Source: an uncultured Lachnospiraceae bacterium (lineage in GTDB: Bacteria > Bacillota > Clostridia > Lachnospirales > Lachnospiraceae). Taken from it: a stretch of 64,000 nt of DNA. This document shows, one piece after another, positions 1 through 8,415 of the stretch. The DNA is taken from NCBI GenBank assembly GCA_949840805.1, contig CATKXR010000005.1, forward strand, positions 62,001 to 126,000. The letters run 5' to 3'. The translations under genes and the position numbers were made by a program. The notes beneath the pieces are model-generated. The model ran no database searches and was not told the origin of the DNA. It saw only the letters and a list, made by a program, of their open reading frames with translations. The stretch's first letter is position 1; each line of letters starts with the position of its first letter.

Positions 1-470
1 ATGTGGCGGCAGCGGGCATAATTTTCCGGCTCATGCTTTCTCACCCAGAGAATCTTGGCAGCCGTCCACCCTGTAAGAGGCGGATTGGCTGTGATCTCGA
101 TCCATTTCCTTCGGGGCATCCGTCTGAGCATATCCTCCACTTCCTCCCCTGTCCTCTGATCACACCAGATAATGGACGGACGGATCACCTTTCCCTGCTC
201 ATCTAACATCACCAGACCGTGCATCTGTCCGGAAATACCGATCCCCCGGATCTTCTCCGGCCTCACGCCAGAACGGCTCACCACCTCCCGGACGGTGGCA
301 AACGTTGCATCCCGCCAATCCTCCGGCCGCTGCTCCGCCCATCCGTTTTTGGGCTGAAGCAGCGGGTAAGCCATGGACGCCGAGGCCGTCACATTTCCCT
401 CTTCATCAAACAGTACCGTCTTTGTCGCAGAAGTACCCACATCAATTCCGATTAAATAATTTTTCTCCAT
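1..470 (-). CDS. xylB: xylulokinase (FGGY kinase), N-terminal part
   Basis: This is the first 156 codons of a sugar kinase that runs off the left edge. The protein opens with MEKNYLIGIDVGTSATKTVL, the phosphate-1 ATP-binding loop of FGGY kinases, followed by GISGQMHGLVMLD and a WCDQRT motif, which together are typical of D-xylulokinase (D-xylulose + ATP to D-xylulose 5-phosphate). It lies 87 bp downstream of transketolase on the same strand, which consumes xylulose 5-phosphate, and behind two xyloside-type glycosidases. That context supports xylulose over other FGGY substrates, but the C-terminal half is missing and other pentulose kinases cannot be excluded. Confidence 0.85.
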   Translation of the reverse strand, partial: MEKNYLIGIDVGTSATKTVLFDEEGNVTASASMAYPLLQPKNGWAEQRPEDWRDATFATVREVVSRSGVRPEKIRGIGISGQMHGLVMLDEQGKVIRPSIIWCDQRTGEEVEDMLRRMPRRKWIEITANPPLTGWTAAKILWVRKHEPENYARCRH

Positions 471-536
471 AACCGTCTCCGTTTTTTTGCAACCGTCAGT
501 AACCGTCCAGATAGCCCTTGAACTGTTACAACCGTC
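471..536. repeat. four AACCGTC repeats before xylB
   Basis: The heptamer AACCGTC occurs four times (starting at 471, 491, 501 and 530) in the short gap between transketolase and xylulokinase. On the coding strand these read GACGGTT. They could be operator half-sites or RNA elements controlling xylB within the operon; no protein is assigned. Confidence 0.45.
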
Positions 537-557
537 ATCTACAGCTGCTCTCACATG

Positions 558-2543
558 CTAAAACAAACGCTTTACCACCTCAGCCACATGCTCCGCCGTA
601 AATCCGAACCGCTTAAAAAGCCCGTCCGCCGGCGCCGAAGCCCCGAAGCCCTCCATGCACACCACCGCGCCGTCCAGACCTACATACCGCTCCCATCCGA
701 AGCCGCTCATGGCCTCCACAGCCACCCGGCGCCGCACACTGCCTGGAAGCACCGTCTCCCGGTATTCGGGGGTCTGTCTCTCAAACACATCCATGGAAGG
801 CATGCTGACCACCCGCACATCCATATGCTCCTTAAGCAGCAGCTCCCTGGCCTCCACTGCCAGACTTACCTCCGACCCGCTGGCAATCAAAATCCCGTCC
901 GGAACCTGTTTTTCGCTGTCCCTTAGCACATAAGCCCCCCGCAGCGCTTCTCTTCCTGAGCCCTTTAACTGGGGCAAATTCTGTCTGGTCAGCACCAGTC
1001 CCACCGGCGTATCTAAAGAGCTGGCCGCATAGTACCAGGCCGCCGCCGTCTCCCTGGCATCTGCCGGCCGGAATACCACAAAATCCGGCAATGCCCGCAG
1101 CATGGCCATCTGCTCAATGGGCTCATGGGTAGGTCCGTCCTCCCCCACCCCGATGCTGTCATGAGTCAGCACCACAGTCACCGGCAGCTTCATAAGCGCC
1201 GCCAGCCGCAGCATCGGCTTCATATAATCACTGAACACAAAAAAGCTGGAAATAAACGGTCTGAGCCCATGAAGCGCCAGTCCGTTGGCAATTCCGGCCA
1301 TAGCCAGCTCCCGCACGCCAAAATGCAGATTCCTGCCCTCATAGCTCTCTCTGGAAAAATCTCCAGCCCCCTTCATGTAGGTCTTTGTGGACGGCGACAG
1401 ATCCGCAGCCCCTCCCACCAGCATGGGAAGCCTGTCCTTTAGACGGTTAATCATGATGCCGGACAGATTTCTGGTGGAATCCGGCTTCTCCTGACAGGCC
1501 CAAAACTCCTCATCGTCCCAGAGCCGCTCTCCCGCATGCCGGTCATGATACTGATCCCACAGCTTCTTTTTCTCCGGATATTTCTCACAGTAGACATCAA
1601 ACATCTGTTTCCATATATTCTCCGCCCGTTGCCCGTGTCCTGCCAGCTCTCTGTAATGGTCATACACCTGCTGCGGCACAAAAAAAGGAATGTCATTTTC
1701 CCAGCTCAGCATCTTTTTCAGCGCTGCCACATTTTCCGCCCCCAAAGGCTCCCCGTGGGCGCTGGCGGTGCCTTCCTTTGCCGGACAGCCATACCCGATC
1801 CGGGTCTTTACCACAATGAAAGAGGGATGTGTGTGGTCCGACTTTGCCGTTTCAATGGCCCGCCCGATGGCCTCCGTATCATTGCCGTTTTCCACAACCA
1901 TTGTCTGAAAGCCAAAGGCTTCCATCCGTTTTCTCACATCCTCCGTAAAGGCAATGTCCGTGCTGCCCTCAATGGAAATTCCATTGCTGTCATACAGCAC
2001 GATCAGCTTGTGAAGCCCCAGAGTCCCTGCCAGGGAAAATGCCTCCGAGGAGATGCCCTCCATCATGCAGCCGTCTCCGCCCAGCACGTATGTGTAATGA
2101 TCCACCACCGGAAATCCCGGCTCATTCAATATGGCAGACAGATGAGCCTCCGCCATGGCCATTCCCACAGCCATGGCCATCCCGGCCCCCAAAGGCCCTG
2201 TGGTGGCCTCCACGCCTGCCGTATGGCCGTATTCCGGATGGCCCGGGGTCAAAGATCCTGCCTGCCGGAAATTTTTTAGATCCTCCACCGTCAGCCCATA
2301 TCCAAACAGATGCAAAAGCGAATACAAAAGCATGGAGCCATGGCCGCCGGACAGGATAAACCGGTCCCGGTTCTCCCATTTTGGATCTGCCGGATTGTGG
2401 TTCATGTGATTTGCCCAAAGCTCATAGGCCATGGCCGCCGCCCCCAAGGGAAGACCCGGATGGCCGGAATGGGCCTTCTCAATGGCGTCCGCCGCCAACA
2501 CCCGGATTGCATTGACTGATTGCTGTTCTAATTGTCTGTTCAT
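558..2543 (-). CDS. tkt: transketolase
   Basis: A full-length (661 aa) cytosolic, thiamine-diphosphate-dependent transketolase. It moves two-carbon ketol units between pentose and hexose phosphates in the non-oxidative pentose phosphate pathway. Visible motifs are HSGHPG near residue 25, the ThDP/Mg signature GDGCMMEG near 156-163 and the pyrimidine-domain stretch HDSIGVGEDGPTHEP with a catalytic His. The ATG at 2543 follows a GGAGG site. It sits between the GH3 glycosidase and xylB, so it probably serves xylose catabolism here; a second housekeeping copy elsewhere is likely but not visible. Its upstream region carries one copy of a 69-bp repeat also found upstream of the GH31 gene. Confidence 0.96.
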   Translation of the reverse strand: MNRQLEQQSVNAIRVLAADAIEKAHSGHPGLPLGAAAMAYELWANHMNHNPADPKWENRDRFILSGGHGSMLLYSLLHLFGYGLTVEDLKNFRQAGSLTPGHPEYGHTAGVEATTGPLGAGMAMAVGMAMAEAHLSAILNEPGFPVVDHYTYVLGGDGCMMEGISSEAFSLAGTLGLHKLIVLYDSNGISIEGSTDIAFTEDVRKRMEAFGFQTMVVENGNDTEAIGRAIETAKSDHTHPSFIVVKTRIGYGCPAKEGTASAHGEPLGAENVAALKKMLSWENDIPFFVPQQVYDHYRELAGHGQRAENIWKQMFDVYCEKYPEKKKLWDQYHDRHAGERLWDDEEFWACQEKPDSTRNLSGIMINRLKDRLPMLVGGAADLSPSTKTYMKGAGDFSRESYEGRNLHFGVRELAMAGIANGLALHGLRPFISSFFVFSDYMKPMLRLAALMKLPVTVVLTHDSIGVGEDGPTHEPIEQMAMLRALPDFVVFRPADARETAAAWYYAASSLDTPVGLVLTRQNLPQLKGSGREALRGAYVLRDSEKQVPDGILIASGSEVSLAVEARELLLKEHMDVRVVSMPSMDVFERQTPEYRETVLPGSVRRRVAVEAMSGFGWERYVGLDGAVVCMEGFGASAPADGLFKRFGFTAEHVAEVVKRLF

Positions 2544-2582
2544 TGGATTCTCCTCCCTGTTTCAGTGCCTTTTGTTTATGGA

Positions 2583-2651
2583 CACTCTACCACACTGTCA
2601 GGGAGAAAAACACCAGAGTTTTTTGCCGGGAAATGCCTTTATTTTTTCATC
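2583..2651 (-). repeat. 69-bp promoter-region repeat, copy 1 (before tkt)
   Basis: This block matches 7097-7165 at about 59 of 69 positions by my alignment. On the minus strand it includes a possible weak promoter, CTGACA, 17 bp, TAAACA, ahead of tkt. It overlaps the last four codons and the stop of the upstream GH3 gene. The conserved core is ACCAGAGTTTTTTGCC on the plus strand. Confidence 0.6.
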
Positions 2652-4885
2652 TCTTCCCGGAGTATGCCGTGATCATTGACAATGGTCCGGATATCCCGGG
2701 AGGAGCTTCCCACAGCCACTTCCTTATCTGACAGCTGGCCCTCCACACGAATCCGCACCTTCTTCGTCTCTCCCGGCTTTAACTCCACCTTCTCAAAGCC
2801 TGCCAATGCCTGATAAGGCTCTTTTTTGTCATTCTCTCTCTGGCGCAGATACACCTGCACGGTCTCCTTTCCCGTGCGATTCCCGATATTGGTGATCTCA
2901 CAGACGGCAAAAATATTTCTTCTTTCTGCATATGTGCCGGCTTCCATATCTGTTTCCTGGTTTTTTTCCACCTCCAGCTCTGCCTTCCCATAGGCAAATT
3001 CTGTATAGGACAGACCATGCCCAAAGCAGAACCGCGGCTCCACCTCAAAGGTATCCAGATAACGGTATCCCACAAACATGCCTTCTCCATAACGGACCCG
3101 GTCCGTCCCCGGAAATTCTCCCATGCAATGAGCAGAGCAGTCCATGTGGGTCTTATAAAAGCTCTCCGGCAGCTTTCCCGAAGGATTCACCTCTCCAAAC
3201 AGCACCTCCGCCAGAGCCGTGCCTCCCTCCATGCCGCCGTACCAGCACCATATCAGGCTGTCCGCCCGGTCAATCCACCTTCCCATCTCCACCGGGCTTC
3301 CCCCCAGCAAAACAGTCACCATATCCGGCCGCGCCTTCAAAAGCTCGCAGATCAGCTCATCCTGCTCATAGGGAAGCTTCATGTCCGGCCTGTCGTTTCC
3401 TTCGCTGTCCTGATCGTGGTTCAATCCTCCCACAAAGATCACCTGGTCATAGACAGAGGAACCTGCCAGCTCCACTGCCTCCTTTCTCAGTCTCCGGCGC
3501 CGCCGCCTTGCCGCCTCGTCCACTTCCACATGTTTTACGGAGCCGCCGCCGTTTTCTAAACTGGCTGCCTGCCAGTTGACAGGCTGCTTCACACCTCCTG
3601 CCGTTCCATCCGTTTTTTTGCCGTCATTATCCCCGCCTGAAAAGTCCGTCCCGCCGGAAACGGCTTCCCTGTCTTTGGATTCTATGCCGCCGTCCCTGCA
3701 ATACCCGGCCGCATAATCCACCCGGCAGTTGCCGCCCAGCAGCTTTCGTATCCCCAAAAGCGGCGTGATCTCATACAATGCCTTGATCTCCCCGCTTCCA
3801 CCGCCGCCGGCATGGGTACAGTCACCGTTCTCCCCTACCACCAGAATTCTTTTGCATTTTTCCGGGTCCAGAGGCAGAATCCCCTTGTCATTTTTTAAAA
3901 GCACCACCGATTCCCTGGCAGCCCGCAGCACGGTCTGCCGGTGCCCCTCAGTGTCATAGCACCCCCGCTTTCTCCTGCCGTCCATCATATGCAGCCGCAT
4001 CATCAGCATCAGGATCCGGACCACCTTTTCATCTACAACACGCTCGGGAATCTCTCCTTTGTCAATCAGCTTCCGCAAAGGCTCCGCCATCTTATACTCA
4101 TCAAAATCACTGGTCACCGACATCTCAATATCCAGCTGGGATTTGGCCGCCAGCTCTGTGTCATGTACCCCGCCCCAGTCCGAGATCACAACTCCGTCAT
4201 AGCCCCATTCCTCCCGCAATATCTTCCTCAGAAGAAAATCACTCTGGCAGCAGTGCTCCCCGTAGATCCGATTGTAGGCTCCCATGACCGTCAAAGCCCC
4301 GCCGGCCCTGACCGCCTTATAAAACGCCGGCAGATACACCCTGCGCAGCACATCCTCATCCACATCCACGTCCACCCAGAGCCTCTCCGTCTCCTGATTG
4401 TTGGCCGCGAAATGCTTCACACACGCCGCCACGTCCCACTGCTGCACACCCCGGATAAAGGGCGCCGCCAGCTCTCCGGTCAGATAGGGGTCCTCACTGA
4501 AATACTCAAAATTCCTCCCGCACAGAGGACTCCTCTTAATATTAATGCCAGGACCTAAGATCACATCCTTTCCCCGGCCTCTGGCCTCCGCTCCCAGCAC
4601 GCTGCCTGTCTCATAGGCCAGATCCCGGTTCCAGGTTGCAGCCAGCCCGCTACAGCAGGGCAGATAAGTGACAAAATCCCCGCTGTCTGCCATAGGCTGC
4701 CAGGAATCCGGCTCAAAATCCTGCCGCACTCCCATGGTACTGTCCGACATCCGCAAGGGCAAAATACCCAGCCGCTCCACCCCCTTCGTGGCAAACAGCT
4801 CCGCCCCGTGAATCATACCGATCTTTTCCTCCAGAGTCAGCTGCGCCGCCAGCTCCTCTGCCCTGCTCCTCAAATTCATCTCCAT
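2639..4885 (-). CDS. GH3 beta-glucosidase / beta-xylosidase
   Basis: A glycoside hydrolase family 3 enzyme with the standard order: N-terminal TIM barrel, alpha/beta sandwich, C-terminal fibronectin-III-like domain. The catalytic nucleophile Asp is in VISDWGG near residue 236, and the KHFAANNQE substrate motif lies near 157-165. There is no signal peptide, so it acts in the cytoplasm on imported oligosaccharides. I start it at 4885 rather than at an in-frame ATG at 4912, because GGAGG lies about six bases before 4885 and nothing comparable precedes 4912. A low-complexity insert with an Arg-rich run sits in the middle of the protein (near 430-475). With the adjacent GH31 alpha-xylosidase it would degrade xyloglucan- or xylan-derived oligosaccharides; the exact substrate is not decidable from sequence alone. 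Confidence 0.93.
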   Translation of the reverse strand: MEMNLRSRAEELAAQLTLEEKIGMIHGAELFATKGVERLGILPLRMSDSTMGVRQDFEPDSWQPMADSGDFVTYLPCCSGLAATWNRDLAYETGSVLGAEARGRGKDVILGPGINIKRSPLCGRNFEYFSEDPYLTGELAAPFIRGVQQWDVAACVKHFAANNQETERLWVDVDVDEDVLRRVYLPAFYKAVRAGGALTVMGAYNRIYGEHCCQSDFLLRKILREEWGYDGVVISDWGGVHDTELAAKSQLDIEMSVTSDFDEYKMAEPLRKLIDKGEIPERVVDEKVVRILMLMMRLHMMDGRRKRGCYDTEGHRQTVLRAARESVVLLKNDKGILPLDPEKCKRILVVGENGDCTHAGGGGSGEIKALYEITPLLGIRKLLGGNCRVDYAAGYCRDGGIESKDREAVSGGTDFSGGDNDGKKTDGTAGGVKQPVNWQAASLENGGGSVKHVEVDEAARRRRRRLRKEAVELAGSSVYDQVIFVGGLNHDQDSEGNDRPDMKLPYEQDELICELLKARPDMVTVLLGGSPVEMGRWIDRADSLIWCWYGGMEGGTALAEVLFGEVNPSGKLPESFYKTHMDCSAHCMGEFPGTDRVRYGEGMFVGYRYLDTFEVEPRFCFGHGLSYTEFAYGKAELEVEKNQETDMEAGTYAERRNIFAVCEITNIGNRTGKETVQVYLRQRENDKKEPYQALAGFEKVELKPGETKKVRIRVEGQLSDKEVAVGSSSRDIRTIVNDHGILREEMKK

Positions 4886-4918
4886 TTCTGTCCTCCAAGG
4901 CTTACCTATCACAATCCC

Positions 4919-7018
4919 TTAAAACTGTCTTCTCTCAATCTCTCCGTCCAGCGCCTTCGCCGCGTCCATACACCCCGGCGCCACCGAAATCACACTTCCC
5001 GCCCGCACCCACAGGGGAATGGACAGATACCCATGCTTCTCCTTCCTCCACACGCCTCCAAAAACCCGCTCCCCGGTCAGGTAATTGACCCACTCTCCCT
5101 GGGGCAGATAATACTCCGCAATTCCCTCATCATTGAAAATCGGCGCCACCAAAAGGCTGTCCCCCAGCATATACTGCCGGTCCAGATAACGGCAGTTGGG
5201 ATCCCCCTCAAATTCCAGGGCCATGCTGCGCATCATGGGAATCCCCGTCCGGCTGGTCTTCTGGGCCTGCTCATACAGATAAGGCACCAACTCCAGCTTC
5301 AGCCGGGTAAAGAACCTAAGCACATCCACCGCCTCCTCATCATACACCCACGGCACCCGGTAAGACGTGCTGCCGTGAAGCCTGCTGTGGGTGGACAAAA
5401 GTCCGAAGGCCGCCCACCGTTTATACACATCCGCCGTGGACTGCTGCTCAAAGCCGCCCATATCATGACTCCAATACCCAAAGCCGCTACACGTCAGAGA
5501 CAGTCCGCCCCGCAGGCTCTCCGCCATGGATTCATAGTTGGACCAGCAGTCCCCGCCCCAGTGAACAGGGAATTTCTGCCCCCCTGCCGTGGCCGACCGG
5601 GCAAACACCAGCGCTTCCTCCCGGCCTTTTTTCTCCGCCAGCACCTCATACACCGCCTGATTGTAGAGATATGTATAATAATTGTGCATCTTCCTTGGAT
5701 CCGACCCATCGGCATACACCACATCCGTGGGAATCCTCTCCCCGAAATCCGTTTTAAAGCAATCCACTCCCATATCCAGAAGCTTCCCAAGGCCCTGCTG
5801 ATACCATTTCACTGCCTCGGGGTTGGTAAAGTCCACAATGGCCAGTCCCGGCTGCCACATATCCCACTGCCACACATCCCCGTTTGGACGCCGAAGCAGA
5901 TACCCTTTCTCGGCGCCCTCGTCAAACAGTGCCGACTCCTGGCCAATATACGGGTTGATCCACACACAGATTCGGATTCCTCTGGCCTTAATCCTGGCCA
6001 GCATCCCCTCCGGATCCGGAAATACCCGCTCGTCCCAGATAAAATCCGTCCAGTGGAATTCCCGCATCCAGCAGCAGTCAAAGTGGAACACACTTAAAGG
6101 AATCCCCCGCTCCTCCATGCCATCGATAAAGCTCATAACCGTCTTTTCGTCATAATTGGTGGTAAAGGAGGTGGACAGCCACAGCCCGAAGCTCCAGGCC
6201 GGAGGCATGGCCGGCTTTCCGGTCAAATCCGTGTAACGCACCAGTACATCCTTCATGGATGCTCCCCCGATCAGGAAATAATCCAGGCTCTCTCCCTCCA
6301 CGGAAAATCCCAGCTTGGACACCTGCTCCGTCCCCACCTCAAACTCCACCCGCTCCGGGTGATTGACAAAAACCCCGTACCCCCGGTCAGACAGATAAAA
6401 AGGAATGTTTTTATAGGACTGCTCCGTGCTGGTTCCTCCGTCCTCATTCCAGACGGACACGGACTGGCCGTTCTTCACCAGAGGCGTAAAGCGCTCTCCC
6501 AGCCCATAGATCAGCTCTCCCACGGAAAGCCCCAGGCTCTGATTCATCCAGGCCTCCTTCTGCCCGTGGACATCATAGGCCAGCCCCGTCCAATGTCCCC
6601 GGATGTAGGCCAGATCCTTTCCCTCACACCGGGTCAGCACCTTCCCGTCCCGCATAAACACCATCCCGCAACTGTTTTTGTCAATGCTCAGGCTCATGCG
6701 CCCGTCCACAACCCGCAAAAGCTCTCCGTCCTCCTCTATGGTAATCGGACGGTCCGGATCCATGTTCAGCTCAAACGCCGGCCCCTTTTTTCTCACTCCC
6801 TTGTGATGCACCACCTGCACCCGAAAGGTTTCCGGCGCCGGAACCGTAATGCGGATACTGAGATTGACTCCGTCCAGAGTGTCTCCCTTTTTCACAATCT
6901 TTCTTGCGGGAGCACAGAGTTCCAGCGCGCTTCCGGTCTTTTTTACCTCATAAATTTCCTGGGGAGAAAAACTCCCGAATCCTTCCTTAAACAGCCAGCA
7001 TCCATTATGAAACTTCAT
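4919..7018 (-). CDS. yicI: GH31 alpha-xylosidase, YicI type
   Basis: A cytoplasmic family 31 glycosidase of 699 residues that removes alpha-linked xylose from oligosaccharides such as isoprimeverose. The nucleophile is the Asp of CFKTDFGERIP near residue 424, and the KTDFGE form is characteristic of alpha-xylosidases of the YicI group. The acid/base Asp lies in HWGGDCWSNYESM near residue 490. The start at 7018 (MKFHNGCW) is preceded by AAGGAAG; an upstream in-frame start at 7099 would add 27 residues with no homology-like features. It is the first gene of the block GH31, GH3, tkt, xylB, which together would convert xylosides to pentose-phosphate intermediates. No sugar transporter is visible in the window. 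Confidence 0.93.
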   Translation of the reverse strand: MKFHNGCWLFKEGFGSFSPQEIYEVKKTGSALELCAPARKIVKKGDTLDGVNLSIRITVPAPETFRVQVVHHKGVRKKGPAFELNMDPDRPITIEEDGELLRVVDGRMSLSIDKNSCGMVFMRDGKVLTRCEGKDLAYIRGHWTGLAYDVHGQKEAWMNQSLGLSVGELIYGLGERFTPLVKNGQSVSVWNEDGGTSTEQSYKNIPFYLSDRGYGVFVNHPERVEFEVGTEQVSKLGFSVEGESLDYFLIGGASMKDVLVRYTDLTGKPAMPPAWSFGLWLSTSFTTNYDEKTVMSFIDGMEERGIPLSVFHFDCCWMREFHWTDFIWDERVFPDPEGMLARIKARGIRICVWINPYIGQESALFDEGAEKGYLLRRPNGDVWQWDMWQPGLAIVDFTNPEAVKWYQQGLGKLLDMGVDCFKTDFGERIPTDVVYADGSDPRKMHNYYTYLYNQAVYEVLAEKKGREEALVFARSATAGGQKFPVHWGGDCWSNYESMAESLRGGLSLTCSGFGYWSHDMGGFEQQSTADVYKRWAAFGLLSTHSRLHGSTSYRVPWVYDEEAVDVLRFFTRLKLELVPYLYEQAQKTSRTGIPMMRSMALEFEGDPNCRYLDRQYMLGDSLLVAPIFNDEGIAEYYLPQGEWVNYLTGERVFGGVWRKEKHGYLSIPLWVRAGSVISVAPGCMDAAKALDGEIERRQF

Positions 7019-7096
7019 TGTACAATCTTCCTTTCTTAGACAATCGGTCCTTATTTTCCTTATGACGCTATTTACTCTCAACGCTTCATTTACGCC

Positions 7097-7165
7097 CACT
7101 CTATCATACTGCCAGGAAGAAAAATACCAGAGTTTTTTGCCTTGAAATGCCCTTGTTTTTTTATC
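7097..7165 (-). repeat. 69-bp promoter-region repeat, copy 2 (before GH31)
   Basis: The second copy of the element at 2583-2651, about 80 bp upstream of the GH31 start. On the minus strand the aligned positions read CTGGCA, 17 bp, TAAATG, a weak promoter. The remaining intergenic DNA to 7371 shows no gene or clear terminator. Confidence 0.6.
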
Positions 7166-7371
7166 TTTTCACAACTGTTCAAATGCCGCCCCAACAGTTG
7201 CTTTTCCCGATGGCGCCGCCAGGTTGTCTTTACCTCAGGGCAATCCCTGCCAATATCCGTCTCCTTTCATGCAAAAACAGCGCATAACCTTCGCTGCCGG
7301 ATTTACGCCGAAGGTTACACGCTGAATACCTATAACAATGATGTTTTTCAAGATTGGACTTCTTATTTTTG

Positions 7372-7992
7372 TTATGTGAGCAGCTTTTTCACTTCAGTAT
7401 AGATGATTTCATAAATAGACCGATACACAAAAGAAACCCCCGCCTGTCTCATGGCTTCCTGCTGTTTTTCCGTTACCGTGGTATAAGGATAGATCCCAAA
7501 CATAAACGGAAAAAATGAATAGATAAAATTCTCTTTGTCCTGGGATGTCATTTCCCCAAAAAACTGATCCAGACAGTTTTTCACTTCTTCCAGCGACTGG
7601 CCGTAAGCTACCTTAAAATCGGTCAGACGTTCCATGCGGCTGTTCTCTTCCATATCATAGTGATTCATTGACAGGAGCTTAAGCAGGTTTTTCCGCTCCT
7701 CCAAAGAATGGGCTAAGGCATCCGCAAACTCTGATACATTCATGTTTTCATGTTCCTTTTGAATCTGTCTCAGCCTGTCATTCCACAGCTCATACTCCTT
7801 TTGCAGCAGTGCAAGAAAAATCTCCTCTTTTGTCTGAAAGTAATTGTAAATGGAAGTCCGGGTAAAAGAAGTCGCGTTTCCAATCTCTTTTATGGTAATA
7901 TCTTTAAAACTCCTTGTCTTGTATAATTCGGCACAAGCTGAGATAATCTCATCCTTTCTCGCCTCTGTCAATTCCTTCGATCCCTTTGGCAT
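7372..7992 (-). CDS. TetR-family transcriptional regulator
   Basis: A 206-residue repressor-type regulator. The N-terminal helix-turn-helix is visible at about residues 13-55 (ITIKEIGNATSFTRTSIYNY, then FQTKEEIFLALL), followed by an all-helical ligand-binding domain of the usual TetR length. The ligand is unknown. The start has AAGGAG a little far upstream (about 12 bases). Three tandem promoter-operator repeats lie 155-255 bp upstream, each with a TGTCA inverted repeat over the -35 box, so the protein probably represses its own transcription. No divergent target gene is adjacent: the next gene is on the same strand and ends toward it. Its regulated partner may be the glycosidase block downstream or lie elsewhere. 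Confidence 0.9.
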   Translation of the reverse strand: MPKGSKELTEARKDEIISACAELYKTRSFKDITIKEIGNATSFTRTSIYNYFQTKEEIFLALLQKEYELWNDRLRQIQKEHENMNVSEFADALAHSLEERKNLLKLLSMNHYDMEENSRMERLTDFKVAYGQSLEEVKNCLDQFFGEMTSQDKENFIYSFFPFMFGIYPYTTVTEKQQEAMRQAGVSFVYRSIYEIIYTEVKKLLT

Positions 7993-8146
7993 CTTGTTCT
8001 TTTACTCCTTTCCGGTATGGATTTCCCTTACATGGTTCTCCTGCTTTTCCGTGACAGTAATGTTTTGCCACATCCTCCGTCCTCTGATATCCTTTCCTGT
8101 TTCATGAATCTTCTTTCCTTTTTATTTTGGCACTTTGCCATCCACT

Positions 8147-8247
8147 CTTATAGATATATTCTGACATTGTATCATTGTCTTTATTATGGACATATTCTGA
8201 CATTGTGTCAGCATCATTATTATAGATGCATTCTGACATTATGTCAA
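8147..8247 (-). promoter_or_regulatory. three tandem 36-bp promoter-operator repeats
   Basis: Three promoters in a row point at the TetR gene, each offset by exactly 36 bp. The distal one is TTGACA (8247-8242), 17 bp, TATAAT (8224-8219). The middle one is CTGACA (8211-8206), 17 bp, CATAAT (8188-8183). The proximal one is ATGATA (8175-8170), 17 bp, TATAAG (8152-8147). Each copy contains the inverted repeat TGACATTATGTCA or a variant (8234-8246, 8198-8210, 8162-8174) overlapping the -35 box, so each is also a likely operator. All three spacers are 17 bp. Confidence 0.72.
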
Positions 8248-8304
8248 TATTTTCATCTGTTTTCTCTGCTGATATCATTCAACTGATATAACTTGTGACA
8301 CTAC

Positions 8305-8345
8305 AAAAAAGACCCGTCAGCAAGCCTGGCGGCGTCTGATGGGTC
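8305..8345 (-). terminator. intrinsic terminator of the hybrid kinase gene
   Basis: On the minus strand GACCCATCAG pairs with CTGACGGGTC, followed by six T. It lies about 70 bp after the kinase stop codon. Confidence 0.75.
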
Positions 8346-8415
8346 GGCTCAAGTTTACCACAACATTTTGACAAGGTGAAGTCAGCACATTTTTCCTGAC
8401 CTTCCTCCAAAATGC

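Noticed and set aside
8147..8247. 36-bp repeats as a CRISPR array
   Set aside because: The repeats are contiguous without variable spacers and each contains promoter boxes.
8017..8286. 89-codon plus-strand frame
   Set aside because: It lies over the promoter repeats and its repetitive protein is only a translation of them.
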